Positions 27,725-36,426 of a stretch of DNA of 64,000 nt are shown one piece after another. The notes under the pieces were generated by a model. That model saw only the letters and a list, made by a program, of their open reading frames with translations, had not been told where the DNA came from and searched no databases. Every line of letters begins with the position of its first letter. Within the stretch, counting starts at the first letter, position 1. This DNA comes from a virus: the IMG/VR virus record IMGVR_UViG_3300003890_000014, positions 48,814-112,813 of that record, one strand, 5' to 3'. The position numbers and the translations under genes were made by a program.

Positions 27725-28654
27725 TTACTCGTCAGACGTATTTGTTATCACTATAGTATCCTCACTATCGGGTTTTGGGGCTGGCACTTTTAACGTAAGG
27801 TCGAAACAATCAACAAGGTTGACTTCAGCCTGATCCCAGTCGAACTCCGTTATACAGTTCACATCTATATATCTACTAAACACATTCTCCCCCGAGAACG
27901 TATCCTCTCTATCAAATATACTAGCAGTTCCTCGGTCTAAATGCAATCCCCTGTTAATCATAGAATCTTGTCTAGATTTAAGAATATACATGACTATATA
28001 ATACAGGTACTTAGCAATATGAATGTCATCTTTTGCATGACAGCCTAAACGTATAGTTTCTCGAAGCCTAATCATTCGTCTTTCAGTACGCTTAAAATCA
28101 ATCCAGCTCTCTATTCTGCCACCTGCTGCTAAACTAGGTTCCATACCAGAGCCTATATTGATAAATTTATTTCCTGACAAATTGCTGTTGCCAGGTTTTA
28201 TATCGAACTTAGTTCCTAACGAATCCACAAAAATAAGATTTGGACATACCCCGCTTAAGTCTGCAGCGTTTATAATTGTCAATTTCCCTGTTAGAGTATC
28301 ATAAGTTCCAGGATCGACTACAGGTACAATTACGGTAGGAGTCTTATCTTCTTCTTCATCTAAGTACTCATTTCCTAGATTCTGAATTCCCTCAGACTCA
28401 TCTGCACGAATAAGTTGAATTGATATGCACGGTATGACGGTTTGAATCATGGAATGCGACTGAGTGAGTTTAATTTGATTATTTTGAATGTAAGTCTTTA
28501 GGCGAGTAATTTGAGTTATTCCAAATTGATTGATGAAATGTGCTTCTGTAAAACGACTGAATAGATCGTCTAATTTATTGGGATTAGTTTTAAGATCTCC
28601 TAATCCATCTCTGAGTACGGTTTCGATTACAAATTCTGTTAATGGAGCGCCCAT
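27725..28654 (-). CDS. Neck/tail completion protein (putative)
   Basis: 309 residues, mixed alpha/beta. Central region IESWIDFKRTERRMIRLRET and DDIHIAKYLYYIVMYILKSR; C-terminus WDQAEVNLVDCFDLTLKVPA. Located between the gp10-like connector and the sheath, where tail terminator or neck proteins are encoded. No motif proves the role. The last 28 residues are duplicated immediately downstream in the HNH remnant. Confidence 0.5.
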   Translation of the reverse strand: MGAPLTEFVIETVLRDGLGDLKTNPNKLDDLFSRFTEAHFINQFGITQITRLKTYIQNNQIKLTQSHSMIQTVIPCISIQLIRADESEGIQNLGNEYLDEEEDKTPTVIVPVVDPGTYDTLTGKLTIINAADLSGVCPNLIFVDSLGTKFDIKPGNSNLSGNKFINIGSGMEPSLAAGGRIESWIDFKRTERRMIRLRETIRLGCHAKDDIHIAKYLYYIVMYILKSRQDSMINRGLHLDRGTASIFDREDTFSGENVFSRYIDVNCITEFDWDQAEVNLVDCFDLTLKVPAPKPDSEDTIVITNTSDE

Positions 28655-28656
28655 TT

Positions 28657-29325
28657 TTATCCTTCCAACCTTTGTCTAATAACTTCTTCTAGATTCTCAT
28701 TTATAAAATCCTCTAAATCTTCAAATATCTTGGCTCCGCTAAATCCACTCCAGGGATCTGAATTATCAGAGATTCTTTTAATAGCTAAGTAAGATATTGC
28801 TCCAGAAGTGAGATTTTGTGATTTTAAAATATCCTCAATTCTATTTACAGTCACTTTTTTAGCTTCTGGTTTTTTCATTCCAGGACTAGAAAAATGAGCA
28901 ATGATATCTTGAGCATTTTTGGGATTAAAAGATTTGGCTGAAATTTTTTGTCCTGACTTAGTAACTAAATTATCGGCATCTTTTGCAAATGGGACATCGA
29001 CATATCTCTTACCATTCTCTTTATTATACTTTGCTCTAGCGCCATTTAAAATGGCGTCAGAAACTTCACCTTCTGCAAATCCATCTTCCATCCATAAAGC
29101 GAGTTTTCCATCGATTCTAATTAAAAATTCTCCAGGATTCACTTCATTAATTTCAAATCCATTATTCCAGTGTTGTTTTGCGGAATCAGATTTAAGATTA
29201 GTTTCTACAAGATGTCCTGCTTCAGCTTTAATTTGACGAGTAAATTCAGAAGTAGCTTCAGCAATAGCTTCTTCAACTTCTCTAGTAAGTTCTTCAGGAG
29301 TTTTGTCAAATTTAAACTTAAACAT
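28657..29325 (-). CDS. Neck protein, HK97 gp10-like (putative)
   Basis: 222 residues. Helical start (TPEELTREVEEAIAEATSEF), then SAKQHWNNGFEINEVNPGEF and IDGKLALWMEDGFAEGEVSD, which fits the head-tail joining HK97 gp10 pattern (S-x-W-x-x-G ... A-x-x-x-E-x-G). Helical C-terminus. Its neighbours are other connector-type genes, supporting a role at the head-tail interface. Confidence 0.55.
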   Translation of the reverse strand: MFKFKFDKTPEELTREVEEAIAEATSEFTRQIKAEAGHLVETNLKSDSAKQHWNNGFEINEVNPGEFLIRIDGKLALWMEDGFAEGEVSDAILNGARAKYNKENGKRYVDVPFAKDADNLVTKSGQKISAKSFNPKNAQDIIAHFSSPGMKKPEAKKVTVNRIEDILKSQNLTSGAISYLAIKRISDNSDPWSGFSGAKIFEDLEDFINENLEEVIRQRLEG

Positions 29326-29327
29326 AA

Positions 29328-30092
29328 TTAGCTATTTGGATCGTAATAAGTGTTAGGAGGTAATGGGTTACCTTCTTTATCTTTACGCTCCAATAAATAG
29401 TCCCTTTTAAGTACCCAAGTTTCTGGAAGTTTTACATACGTTTTATCGTCTACCGTAACTTTTTGAGATAAGATCTCGTCAGGTCTAAGATTATACTGAC
29501 TATATCGATCCCTATGAACAGCTTTAATAGCTCTAAAAATAGGGTGATGTTTATAGTAAATACTATAAACCGATTTATCAGCTGGTTTATGCGTACCAAT
29601 CCATTTAATATCTCCGTTTATGTCAATCTCAAAATCAGCTCCAATATAGAACTGTTCTCGCACATTATTAATTACTGTAAATATCCCGATAACATCACAA
29701 GCTGGATACTTTAAACGATCTGTAGAAGTTGCCTCTTGTCTTTGAATTAACTCAAAGAAGTCTTCAGCAAAGTCTAATAGTTCGACTCTAGTATAAGTGT
29801 GTAGTGTTTCTCCAGAAAGAAAAGATACAAGAATTTCGTCGATATGAAAGGTTCCCTGAATCTTAAAGATCTCGGTCAAACTTTGTTGTTGGAATAATGC
29901 TATTGTCTCTCTAGGACAAAAATCGATCATAAAATTATTACATACAGTACAATTTACATCATGATCGAAAGTTTCCAGACTTGTCATATTAGGACACAAG
30001 GTAGATCTATACACCTTGACTCTGACACCTAAGTCTCGAATCACTTGATCTAACTTATCTGGATTTATTCCGTTCGTTAGTTTGACGCTCAT
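29328..30092 (-). CDS. Neck/connector protein with Cys cluster
   Basis: 254 residues. Four Cys near residues 33-69 (TLCPN, NCTVCNN, DFCPRE) could bind one metal. Then beta strands (FHIDEILVSFLSGETLHTYT) and a C-terminal basic part (ETWVLKRDYLLERKDKEG). Lies in the connector block between head accessory and gp10-like genes. Family not recognised with certainty. Confidence 0.5.
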   Translation of the reverse strand: MSVKLTNGINPDKLDQVIRDLGVRVKVYRSTLCPNMTSLETFDHDVNCTVCNNFMIDFCPRETIALFQQQSLTEIFKIQGTFHIDEILVSFLSGETLHTYTRVELLDFAEDFFELIQRQEATSTDRLKYPACDVIGIFTVINNVREQFYIGADFEIDINGDIKWIGTHKPADKSVYSIYYKHHPIFRAIKAVHRDRYSQYNLRPDEILSQKVTVDDKTYVKLPETWVLKRDYLLERKDKEGNPLPPNTYYDPNS

Positions 30093-30102
30093 TCACAATT
30101 CC

Positions 30103-30366
30103 TTACTTCTTTTGTGAAAGTTTTTCTAATTGTTCAGAAGTTAATTGTTGATTTTTTGAGTTCTCTTGCATTATCTTTTCATAGTCAGTAGAAACTTTAA
30201 CATTAGTTATGACATTACCTGTTTGACTTTGCTTCAATGAAGAACCTAAAGTAAACGGCTTAAATAGACCTGCAGCAAGTTTTACTTTCGGTTCAGGTGC
30301 TGGAGCGGGGGCAGTTTCTACTTTTTGTTCTGTAGCTGGAGTTTGTTCTGTCTTTTGTTCATTCAT
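30103..30366 (-). CDS. Small Pro/Ala/Glu-rich protein
   Basis: 87 residues from the ATG at 30366, which has AAAGGAAG before it; an upstream in-frame ATG at 30402 lacks a good site. Disordered N-terminus (TEQKVETAPAPAPEPKVKLA), then KPFTLGSSLKQSQTGNVITN and a short helix. No family recognised. In the head accessory block. Confidence 0.5.
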   Translation of the reverse strand: MNEQKTEQTPATEQKVETAPAPAPEPKVKLAAGLFKPFTLGSSLKQSQTGNVITNVKVSTDYEKIMQENSKNQQLTSEQLEKLSQKK

Positions 30367-30367
30367 G

Positions 30368-30727
30368 TTACTTCTTTCCTTTATAGGTTTTAATGAATTC
30401 ATTTATTTGACTCTTCTTCACTATATCTTCTAAAATTTGTTTAACTTGTTCAGATTTCGCTATTCTTTTATGACCTGCGGCGGTACCGTGGCTAATATAG
30501 CGTTTATGGTCTGATGGTTCCTGAATATATTGACCGCCGTGAATGCCCACACCTATGGTAGCCGGTTTATCGCTCTTATTTCCTTTTGGAGCCTTCTTTT
30601 TACTAGGCTTCTTTTTCTTAGGAGCAGAAACACCCTCAATATTAGGTTTACCCTCAGTCTTCTTACGCTTTTTAGCCTTTAATTTTGATACAACAGCTTT
30701 TATCTGTTCTTTTGATAGTTTGGTCAT
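30368..30727 (-). CDS. Very basic protein with histidine/glycine motif
   Basis: 119 residues. Residues 15-55 are almost all Lys with Pro/Ser (KKKKPSKKKAPKGNKSDKP), followed by GVGIHGGQYIQEPSDHKRYI and a helical end. Could bind nucleic acid or the acidic scaffold; this is inference. Ends 1 base before the next gene's start. Confidence 0.5.
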   Translation of the reverse strand: MTKLSKEQIKAVVSKLKAKKRKKTEGKPNIEGVSAPKKKKPSKKKAPKGNKSDKPATIGVGIHGGQYIQEPSDHKRYISHGTAAGHKRIAKSEQVKQILEDIVKKSQINEFIKTYKGKK

Positions 30728-30728
30728 A

Positions 30729-31556
30729 TTAGGATCTTACCTCTTTTTTCTTCTTAAGTCTAGACTCTTTTACTGCTAAGGATAGCTTTTCTAGAGCAGT
30801 ATGAGCGTCGTCACGTACTTTCTTTACCTGATTAAAAGTCTTTTGGTCAATCTTTCTTTGCTGCTGCTTTCCACTAGAATCCAAATGAGGAGTACTGTAA
30901 ACTTGAGAAAGATTCTTAAGTTTTACTCTAGTTTCAATGTAGTCTTTTATCATCTTCTTCAGCTTTTCATGATCGTCTGGGTGGGTATTCAATACCACTT
31001 TATTTACAGCCTTATGATAAATTTTCATGTTTTCAGTGCTATTTGGATGAAAAGGTGATACTCCCCCTATTTCTTCTTCTCCAGGACCGTGGTGAGCTGT
31101 TCCAGAGGTTACATGAACCCATATTGAGGGGTTTGCAGAAATTTTTTTGTACTCTTGACCATCGGCCCCTTGTCTAATAGTTCCTACAGGAACACCTTTA
31201 TTTTGCTCGTTCCCATCTGTCTTGGGGAGCTTTGCCATTCCCTGATTTACGGTTTTTGGGGTTACCCCTACTCTTTGAGAAGATTCACTTAGTTGAGAGC
31301 CAACTTTTAAGGCTTTCATAAAACTTACAGCGCCTTCATTATTGATAATGCCTTTTTTTATTAAATCGGCAATTTTAGCTGTGGGGAGAGCAAACTTTAT
31401 ATTTTTATCATCTTGAAGAATAGTATACTGCTCATTCGAAGCACAGATCTTATATACATTATTGTACACTCGAAGTTTATCTCCAAACTTCATTTCTGAT
31501 TTTCCTAAAGACTTCTTTAGGAGATAGTCTTGAATGAATTTTACTTTCTTGCTCAC
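30729..31556 (-). CDS. Structural/head accessory protein, unknown
   Basis: 275 residues. KVKFIQDYLLKKSLGKSEMK at the N-terminus, a Gly/Gln-rich linker near residues 120-135 (PVGTIRQGADGQEYKKIS), WVHVTSGTAHHGPGEEEIGG, then a helical basic C-terminus. The V-G-x-x-x-x-G-x-x-Y-x-K-x-x-x-x-W-x-x-V motif (NKGVPVGTIRQGADGQEYKK) is common in short phage structural proteins. Function not known; position suggests a virion protein. Confidence 0.5.
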   Translation of the reverse strand: MSKKVKFIQDYLLKKSLGKSEMKFGDKLRVYNNVYKICASNEQYTILQDDKNIKFALPTAKIADLIKKGIINNEGAVSFMKALKVGSQLSESSQRVGVTPKTVNQGMAKLPKTDGNEQNKGVPVGTIRQGADGQEYKKISANPSIWVHVTSGTAHHGPGEEEIGGVSPFHPNSTENMKIYHKAVNKVVLNTHPDDHEKLKKMIKDYIETRVKLKNLSQVYSTPHLDSSGKQQQRKIDQKTFNQVKKVRDDAHTALEKLSLAVKESRLKKKKEVRS

Positions 31557-31559
31557 AAG

Positions 31560-32735
31560 TTATTCCTCTTGTTCTAGAGCATAAACAATTTGATTAAATT
31601 CTTCTTTATACTGATCCCAATTTCTAAGAATCTCTCTTGCAGCTTGTTCTAAATTGCTTATATCGACTCTTTCTTCATTTCGCCTTTTCCAACTAGATAA
31701 AGCTTTTTTTACTAAATTTGGATCAACTTTTGGGGCTCCTCTATAATTATCTACAAATGCTTTTACTGATTTACGTAACTCTAATTCAAAATCTCCAAAC
31801 TTAACTTTAAGAGATTTCATATCTTTTACAGGTTGTTTTTCAAGTTGATCAATACGATTATGAACCATATCAATACGTTGATGCGCTGCGTCGATTACTT
31901 GCTCTACTGTTGGGGAGGTATTTAAAGAAACAGGTACTGGAGTAGAAGGGCTATAAAGTTCTCTTAATTCCATAGTTTTTGCTATGATAGCTAAAGTCTG
32001 AGTATCAAACTTTTCAATAATTTGACCATCACGATCTTGAAAAAATCCATTATATAATCCTGGCTCTTTTTTAGAAAGAGTAAGAATACCTTTAGCAAAT
32101 GGGATCTTAGATATATCTTGAGAAGCCATGTCTTGAAGATACTTAATAAGCTGTGGACTAGCAGTTTGTTCAGCTAGAAGTTGATCTTTAGAATCAATTG
32201 AAGATTTTGTATCTTGAAAATCAATAGATTTATTAACTTTCTCTTTTTTCTTATTGCGAACAAATGCATGGAGTTTCTTTCGATTGTGAGTCATTATCAT
32301 GCCTGCAATCTGTTTAGATTGAGGATCTTGAGTTTCTACTTCTGAGGACTCACTTCCCCCTTCAGCACCATCTGCTTTTTCAATTGTTTTTAATTTAGTG
32401 TAATATTTAGGGTCTTCTGATAAATGGTCTATCGCGATCTCTTGCGCAATAGTTTTATCATTAGTGTGTTCCATTTCAACTTTTATGCCCATTGCGAGTT
32501 GTTTTTGATCAAAATCTTTTGGTTTCTTTTTATCACCTAATCCACCAGGAAGTTTATCTTTATGTTCTGTTTTCTTCATAGAAGAGGTACAAATAGCATG
32601 AGCCGATCCTACATCGTGACCTTGTCGTTTAACATCTTGAACACATCGTTCGTGTTTTTTGGGGTCAACGCCTTTAGGAGCTTTTTTTGCAAGTTCCTCT
32701 TTTTTTCGGTTTACAAAGTCTTTCGGAGATGTCAT
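31560..32735 (-). CDS. Head-associated protein with DUF5661-like domain
   Basis: 391 residues. Residues about 27-55 (KHERCVQDVKRQGHDVGSAH, then AICTSSMKK) resemble short Cys-containing motifs in phage head proteins. Residues about 75-110 (LAMGIKVEMEHTNDKTIAQE ... DHLSEDPKYYTKL) match what I recall as DUF5661. The C-terminal third is helical (QVIDAAHQRIDMVHNRIDQL). Located between connector and small accessory genes; may be an internal virion or portal-associated protein. No catalytic motif. Confidence 0.55.
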   Translation of the reverse strand: MTSPKDFVNRKKEELAKKAPKGVDPKKHERCVQDVKRQGHDVGSAHAICTSSMKKTEHKDKLPGGLGDKKKPKDFDQKQLAMGIKVEMEHTNDKTIAQEIAIDHLSEDPKYYTKLKTIEKADGAEGGSESSEVETQDPQSKQIAGMIMTHNRKKLHAFVRNKKKEKVNKSIDFQDTKSSIDSKDQLLAEQTASPQLIKYLQDMASQDISKIPFAKGILTLSKKEPGLYNGFFQDRDGQIIEKFDTQTLAIIAKTMELRELYSPSTPVPVSLNTSPTVEQVIDAAHQRIDMVHNRIDQLEKQPVKDMKSLKVKFGDFELELRKSVKAFVDNYRGAPKVDPNLVKKALSSWKRRNEERVDISNLEQAAREILRNWDQYKEEFNQIVYALEQEE

Positions 32736-32743
32736 ATAATACC

Positions 32744-33529
32744 TTATGCGATTATGGTAGGAATTGCATTGTAATACTTCTTTGCAATCTCCATCTGTTC
32801 CTTTACGGTTTTTCGATACGATTCTATTCGAGCCGAATAAACACTATAGATAGAAGATGCTGATAAACTCTTATTTACCGAAGCTCCATCTAAGCCTACT
32901 GACTCACCTGTTAATCCTGGGCCGTGTACTACATCGGCCAAAATTTCAAAAACTTTCAAAGCAGCTTGAAGTCCAATAATTTCATTAATCATAATAGGAA
33001 TCTGATCAGCGCAAAAACCTGCTATATATTCAATTTCGAACAAATGCGGCCAATAGGATTGGGTTCCATAAATCAAAGGAACATATGATCCACCTTGAGT
33101 TACAATCAAGCCGCTAAAGGTTCCTTCTACTGGAGATAATTGAATTTGGGCTGCTTCCTTCTCTAGAACATACCATTCTTTAGGATAAGAAACAAGATCT
33201 TTATTATTAGGAAACTTAGCTTTTAAAAGAGTAATTTCTTGTACAGGACGTTTCTTTAATTGGATAAAATTAAAATGGGTATAATCTAAAGCACGATAAT
33301 CATAACGTTCTTTAATAGTAGCTGGAGCTATTACAATATCCAATACGTGTTCTGCAGAAGATAAAGCAGCGTTGATCTGATGTTGAATAGTCGTATCGGG
33401 TAATGTGTTACCTTTTGTATCTGTCAAAGGTATACCAAAAAGATATCGCTCTTTTAATTGCTGAACTGTAATCAATGGTTCTAGTCTTGTAAACCCAGAA
33501 TCAGAAATTGTATTAGGTGGAAAACTCAT
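32744..33529 (-). CDS. Head-tail connector protein (putative)
   Basis: 261 residues. ITVQQLKERYLFGIPLTDTK, DTTIQHQINAALSSAEHVLD and the helical C-terminus SSIYSVYSARIESYRKTVKE fit the helical-bundle adaptor proteins that sit below the portal. IPIMINEIIGLQAALKVFEI resembles the usual membrane-free core helix. Confidence is limited since this family diverges quickly. Confidence 0.55.
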   Translation of the reverse strand: MSFPPNTISDSGFTRLEPLITVQQLKERYLFGIPLTDTKGNTLPDTTIQHQINAALSSAEHVLDIVIAPATIKERYDYRALDYTHFNFIQLKKRPVQEITLLKAKFPNNKDLVSYPKEWYVLEKEAAQIQLSPVEGTFSGLIVTQGGSYVPLIYGTQSYWPHLFEIEYIAGFCADQIPIMINEIIGLQAALKVFEILADVVHGPGLTGESVGLDGASVNKSLSASSIYSVYSARIESYRKTVKEQMEIAKKYYNAIPTIIA

Positions 33530-33539
33530 TTATACCCCT

Positions 33540-33869
33540 TTAAACGTAAAACCAAGGATCATCTCTTGTTTTTACCATTAATCGATTTCCTGGATATTCC
33601 TGTATAACTTGCAGAAATACCATCCAAGGATTTGTTTCTAAGGCTGAAGATACTAGATATTCTTTAACTTCGCCTTTAACTTTATCAGAAGACTTTTCAA
33701 CTTTATTAACAATTGACTGCATAAGATGAACATCATTAGGATTCTTATTCATCCTAGCAAGATCTGCTTGCCATTCTTTGAAGGTATCATAATGTGTTTT
33801 TTTGTTCCTAAGCATAATTGTCTCAAATATTATTAAAATTGATAAAAAAAAGTTTAATAGTCTTTTCAT
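33540..33869 (-). CDS. Small membrane-anchored protein of lysis block
   Basis: 109 residues with an N-terminal hydrophobic segment (LLNFFLSILIIFETIML) and a soluble charged remainder. The ATG overlaps the stop of the endolysin gene (ATGA), so translation is coupled. A periplasmic single-anchor topology next to endolysin and holin would suit an i-spanin, but no paired lipoprotein lies here, so this is a guess. Confidence 0.5.
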   Translation of the reverse strand: MKRLLNFFLSILIIFETIMLRNKKTHYDTFKEWQADLARMNKNPNDVHLMQSIVNKVEKSSDKVKGEVKEYLVSSALETNPWMVFLQVIQEYPGNRLMVKTRDDPWFYV

Positions 33870-34345
33870 GGTTTAAAAAATCTATTCCCTGAAGCTCCTA
33901 CTGACTTAATATCAATATGTACCCAGTTAGCTCCAACTCCGTTATCTTCCATCCGAAGTTGCCATTCTTCTAATTTATTGTTGTCTAGAAGCAGTTTTAC
34001 TACCTCATCACATGTTAACCCATTTGCATGAAAATCACATGCCTGTCCGTATAAGTGCGGAGAACCCATCGGAACTTTCACTTCTGGAAGACCTTGAGCT
34101 TTTTTCTTGGCATTAATTTGCTCATATAATTTTTTATGATATTCCATTGTTCTAAATGTAATATGTACAATAATGGGTTTATCTAAAAACTCTCTAATTA
34201 AATCCATTTTTGAAAATAAAATTTTAAGATTCTCTAAGGACGTATCGTCTACTTCACTTCCTATTTCCGCCATTCTATTTTCTTGAGGTAACCAAAGAGC
34301 TTCTTTATAGGTAAAGTATTTAGAAATTTTATCAGAAGGTTCCAT
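33866..34345 (-). CDS. Endolysin, peptidase M15-like
   Basis: 159 residues from the ATG at 34345, which has AAAGGA six bases before it. A longer frame starting at 34441 would overlap the previous gene by 74 bases. Zinc ligands of the M15 D-Ala-D-Ala peptidase fold are in place: H97 and D104 in SPHLYGQACDF, and H143 in NWVHIDI. It should cut peptide cross-links of peptidoglycan at lysis. No signal peptide, so it needs the neighbouring holin. Confidence 0.85.
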   Translation of the reverse strand: MEPSDKISKYFTYKEALWLPQENRMAEIGSEVDDTSLENLKILFSKMDLIREFLDKPIIVHITFRTMEYHKKLYEQINAKKKAQGLPEVKVPMGSPHLYGQACDFHANGLTCDEVVKLLLDNNKLEEWQLRMEDNGVGANWVHIDIKSVGASGNRFFKP

Positions 34346-34367
34346 AGGTTTCCTTTCTTCTTCCTGT

Positions 34368-34748
34368 TTAACAGGTTTGGGTTGGGGAAACCATTTGGAA
34401 AGCACTTTGTAGAAGAGCGAAAATAATATCTCCACCTTCATTCACCTTTACCTTTAAATTCTGACTAATAAGATTTAGAGTTTCTGTGTCTGTAAGAACA
34501 AATTGAATAACTGATCGATCATCTGCAAAAGGTTGGGTAGCGGTTTTAGTAAGAACTGTATTATCAGATTTTAATAGATCTATCGTAATTACAGCTCCTG
34601 CGTTTGGAATGTATCTAAGTTTTCTGTCCGTTTGATTGAGTTGTAACAAGATAGTAGCATCTGATCCTTTCACAATCTGAACTGATCCAATATCAAAAAA
34701 ATTATTTAAAGTTGCGTCTGAATTTATTACTTTGAGTGTGAGTATCAT
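34368..34748 (-). CDS. Small beta-rich protein between holin and endolysin
   Basis: 126 residues, mostly beta (QIVKGSDATILLQLNQTDRK; AGAVITIDLLKSDNTVLTKT; SVIQFVLTDTETLNLISQNL). Resembles the N-terminal sandwich domains of baseplate or receptor-binding accessory proteins, but similarity is only in pattern. No membrane segment, so not obviously a lysis protein. RBS AAGGTAAT. Confidence 0.5.
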   Translation of the reverse strand: MILTLKVINSDATLNNFFDIGSVQIVKGSDATILLQLNQTDRKLRYIPNAGAVITIDLLKSDNTVLTKTATQPFADDRSVIQFVLTDTETLNLISQNLKVKVNEGGDIIFALLQSAFQMVSPTQTC

Positions 34749-34757
34749 ATTACCTTC

Positions 34758-35123
34758 TTAAAACCATTTTAGAAGTTTACCAACTGTTAAGATTGCTGTT
34801 GCTAATCCACCCAATGCCATTGCGATTTTTACAGTAGTTTTTATCCATTTTGCTGGTTCTTCCAGCATTTCAAATCTTTCTCTATTTGCTTGCTCATGTT
34901 GATCGCACCACTTTTTTAAAGTATTTACGCCTTCAATGTGTTGATCTAAAAGCCTATTTTGGTGTTCATCTAGTTCGTTAATTCTTTTAAGTTCATACTC
35001 GGTACGCTGAATATGAAGATCAACTTTCTTATCTAAAGAGACGATATTTTCTTGCATAACATCTGAACTATCCGATATACGTCGTAGTAATTTTATTATT
35101 TCATCATCTTCATTACGGGACAT
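34758..35123 (-). CDS. Holin, XhlA-like
   Basis: 121 residues: long charged coiled coil (residues about 10-85, SLDKKVDLHIQRTEYELKRI) and one C-terminal membrane segment (KIAMALGGLATAILTVGKLL) ending LKWF. This is the layout of XhlA-type membrane proteins that work with endolysins. Two genes upstream of the M15 endolysin, which supports a role in membrane permeabilisation. Confidence 0.65.
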   Translation of the reverse strand: MSRNEDDEIIKLLRRISDSSDVMQENIVSLDKKVDLHIQRTEYELKRINELDEHQNRLLDQHIEGVNTLKKWCDQHEQANRERFEMLEEPAKWIKTTVKIAMALGGLATAILTVGKLLKWF

Positions 35124-35195
35124 ACTCTACCTTTTAAAAATAAATTTACATGGGTTTTACAAGGGCAAGGATAACTCTTCGTTTTTATTATATCA

Positions 35196-35699
35196 CTAGT
35201 CTAATGATTTTTCTGGTATAGATGCTTGCTCCAAAAGCTTGTAAAGTTTATAAGGACTCATCATCTCGAAATCTTGAACATTTAATAGTTGAGGGAAAAG
35301 CTCAGGTGTTAAAGCTTTGGCTAGTCCTGTACAAAGAAAGGACCTCTCCTCTCCCCAAGCATTTACTTTTGGGAATTCTTTACCAAAAAATCTAAAAAGT
35401 AACCCTCTCCAGCAAAAATACAAAAAAGCTTTAAAATCATAGTTATGATCATCATATTGATTTACTATACTATCCCATATAACACCTTCTTGATTTGGTT
35501 GTAGTGGCACTTCCACTGAATACACTATTTCACAGTGCTTTTTAAAAGTAGCAAACCACTTCAAATTAGTTCCTAAAAGATTGCTATGAAATACGTATTT
35601 ATCTTCTAGGACTATAGCGAAGTGACTAACAGGCTCTTTTAATCCCCATCTAATAAGTATTGATAAAGGTGCTGTTGATTTTGTAAAAATTAATTTCAT
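35196..35699 (-). CDS. NlpC/P60-like (permuted papain fold) hydrolase
   Basis: 167 residues. SHFAIVLEDKYVFHSNLLGT carries the His of a permuted NlpC/P60 (YiiX/LRAT-like) fold and FLCTGLAKAL the presumed nucleophile Cys (about residue 123). NYDFKAFLYFCWRG between them is typical for the family. Could cut peptidoglycan peptides or an amide/ester bond during entry or lysis. It sits at the start of the lysis block. Start overlaps the upstream stop (TAATG). Confidence 0.65.
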   Translation of the reverse strand: MKLIFTKSTAPLSILIRWGLKEPVSHFAIVLEDKYVFHSNLLGTNLKWFATFKKHCEIVYSVEVPLQPNQEGVIWDSIVNQYDDHNYDFKAFLYFCWRGLLFRFFGKEFPKVNAWGEERSFLCTGLAKALTPELFPQLLNVQDFEMMSPYKLYKLLEQASIPEKSLD

Positions 35700-36424
35700 T
35701 ACAATTTTTTAGTTAAATAATAATTAACGCCTACTCTACGAGTTAATCCAGAGTCAACTGCATTATAAGTTATTCTTAAATATAAACCTGCGGTAACTTT
35801 TGCATTAAGAGGATAAGTATCAATACTATGAATTGTTAAAGCTCCAGGAGTTAGTGTGCCAGGATTTTCAACCATTACAAAAGCTTTAAGAACATAAGTG
35901 GCTACTACTGGCCAAGCTTCACAGAGAAAGGAACGATAAGCTTCAGGAATAACTTCATCTTTATCATAAACACAAGCGGTAAGATAATCTCCCATTTCAC
36001 CATTCTCAATAATAATATCTCCACCCGAAACATATCTTTCTTCCGTTATTTGATAATCTATATTTTGTGAAGTATTCTTTTCTATAGAAATTAAAGAAGA
36101 GATTGCATCTCTTTTAGTTCTATATAGGGGTTGAGCAAAAGGAGCAGGATCTGGTTGGGCAGTAACAGTAACAGGAGTAGGGGCAGGTGCTGCGGGTTGG
36201 ATTATTTGTTGATGCGAAGCAACCCAGGCATCATAAGAGGATTGATTATTAAAAATTAATAAATCCAAATCTTCTTGAGAAATTAGTTCTAAATTATTGG
36301 GATTCCCAACTTCTTCATTATAAGGATATTTTTCAATAGGCCAATCTTCAGGTATTCCTGTGATTCCCCTATTTGAAAGTTCCTCTTCACTTAATGTTGA
36401 TGCTCTTTTAATTAACCAATCCAT
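35699..36424 (-). CDS. Fibre-associated protein
   Basis: 241 residues from the ATG at 36424, two bases after the fibre gene's stop; a longer in-frame ATG would run into that gene. N-terminal acidic part with EELSNRGITGIPEDWP, Pro/Ala/Thr linker at about residues 75-100 (PAAPAPTPVTVTAQPDPAPF), and C-terminal beta domain (YVSGGDIIIENGEMGDYLTA; GLYLRITYNAVDSGLTRRVG). Probably a fibre-bound structural protein. Confidence 0.5.
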   Translation of the reverse strand: MDWLIKRASTLSEEELSNRGITGIPEDWPIEKYPYNEEVGNPNNLELISQEDLDLLIFNNQSSYDAWVASHQQIIQPAAPAPTPVTVTAQPDPAPFAQPLYRTKRDAISSLISIEKNTSQNIDYQITEERYVSGGDIIIENGEMGDYLTACVYDKDEVIPEAYRSFLCEAWPVVATYVLKAFVMVENPGTLTPGALTIHSIDTYPLNAKVTAGLYLRITYNAVDSGLTRRVGVNYYLTKKL

Positions 36425-36426
36425 AA

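Noticed and set aside
34346-34441. Longer N-terminus for the endolysin starting at 34441
   Set aside because: It would overlap the previous gene by 74 bases, while the ATG at 34345 has a good AAAGGA site and leaves a normal gap.
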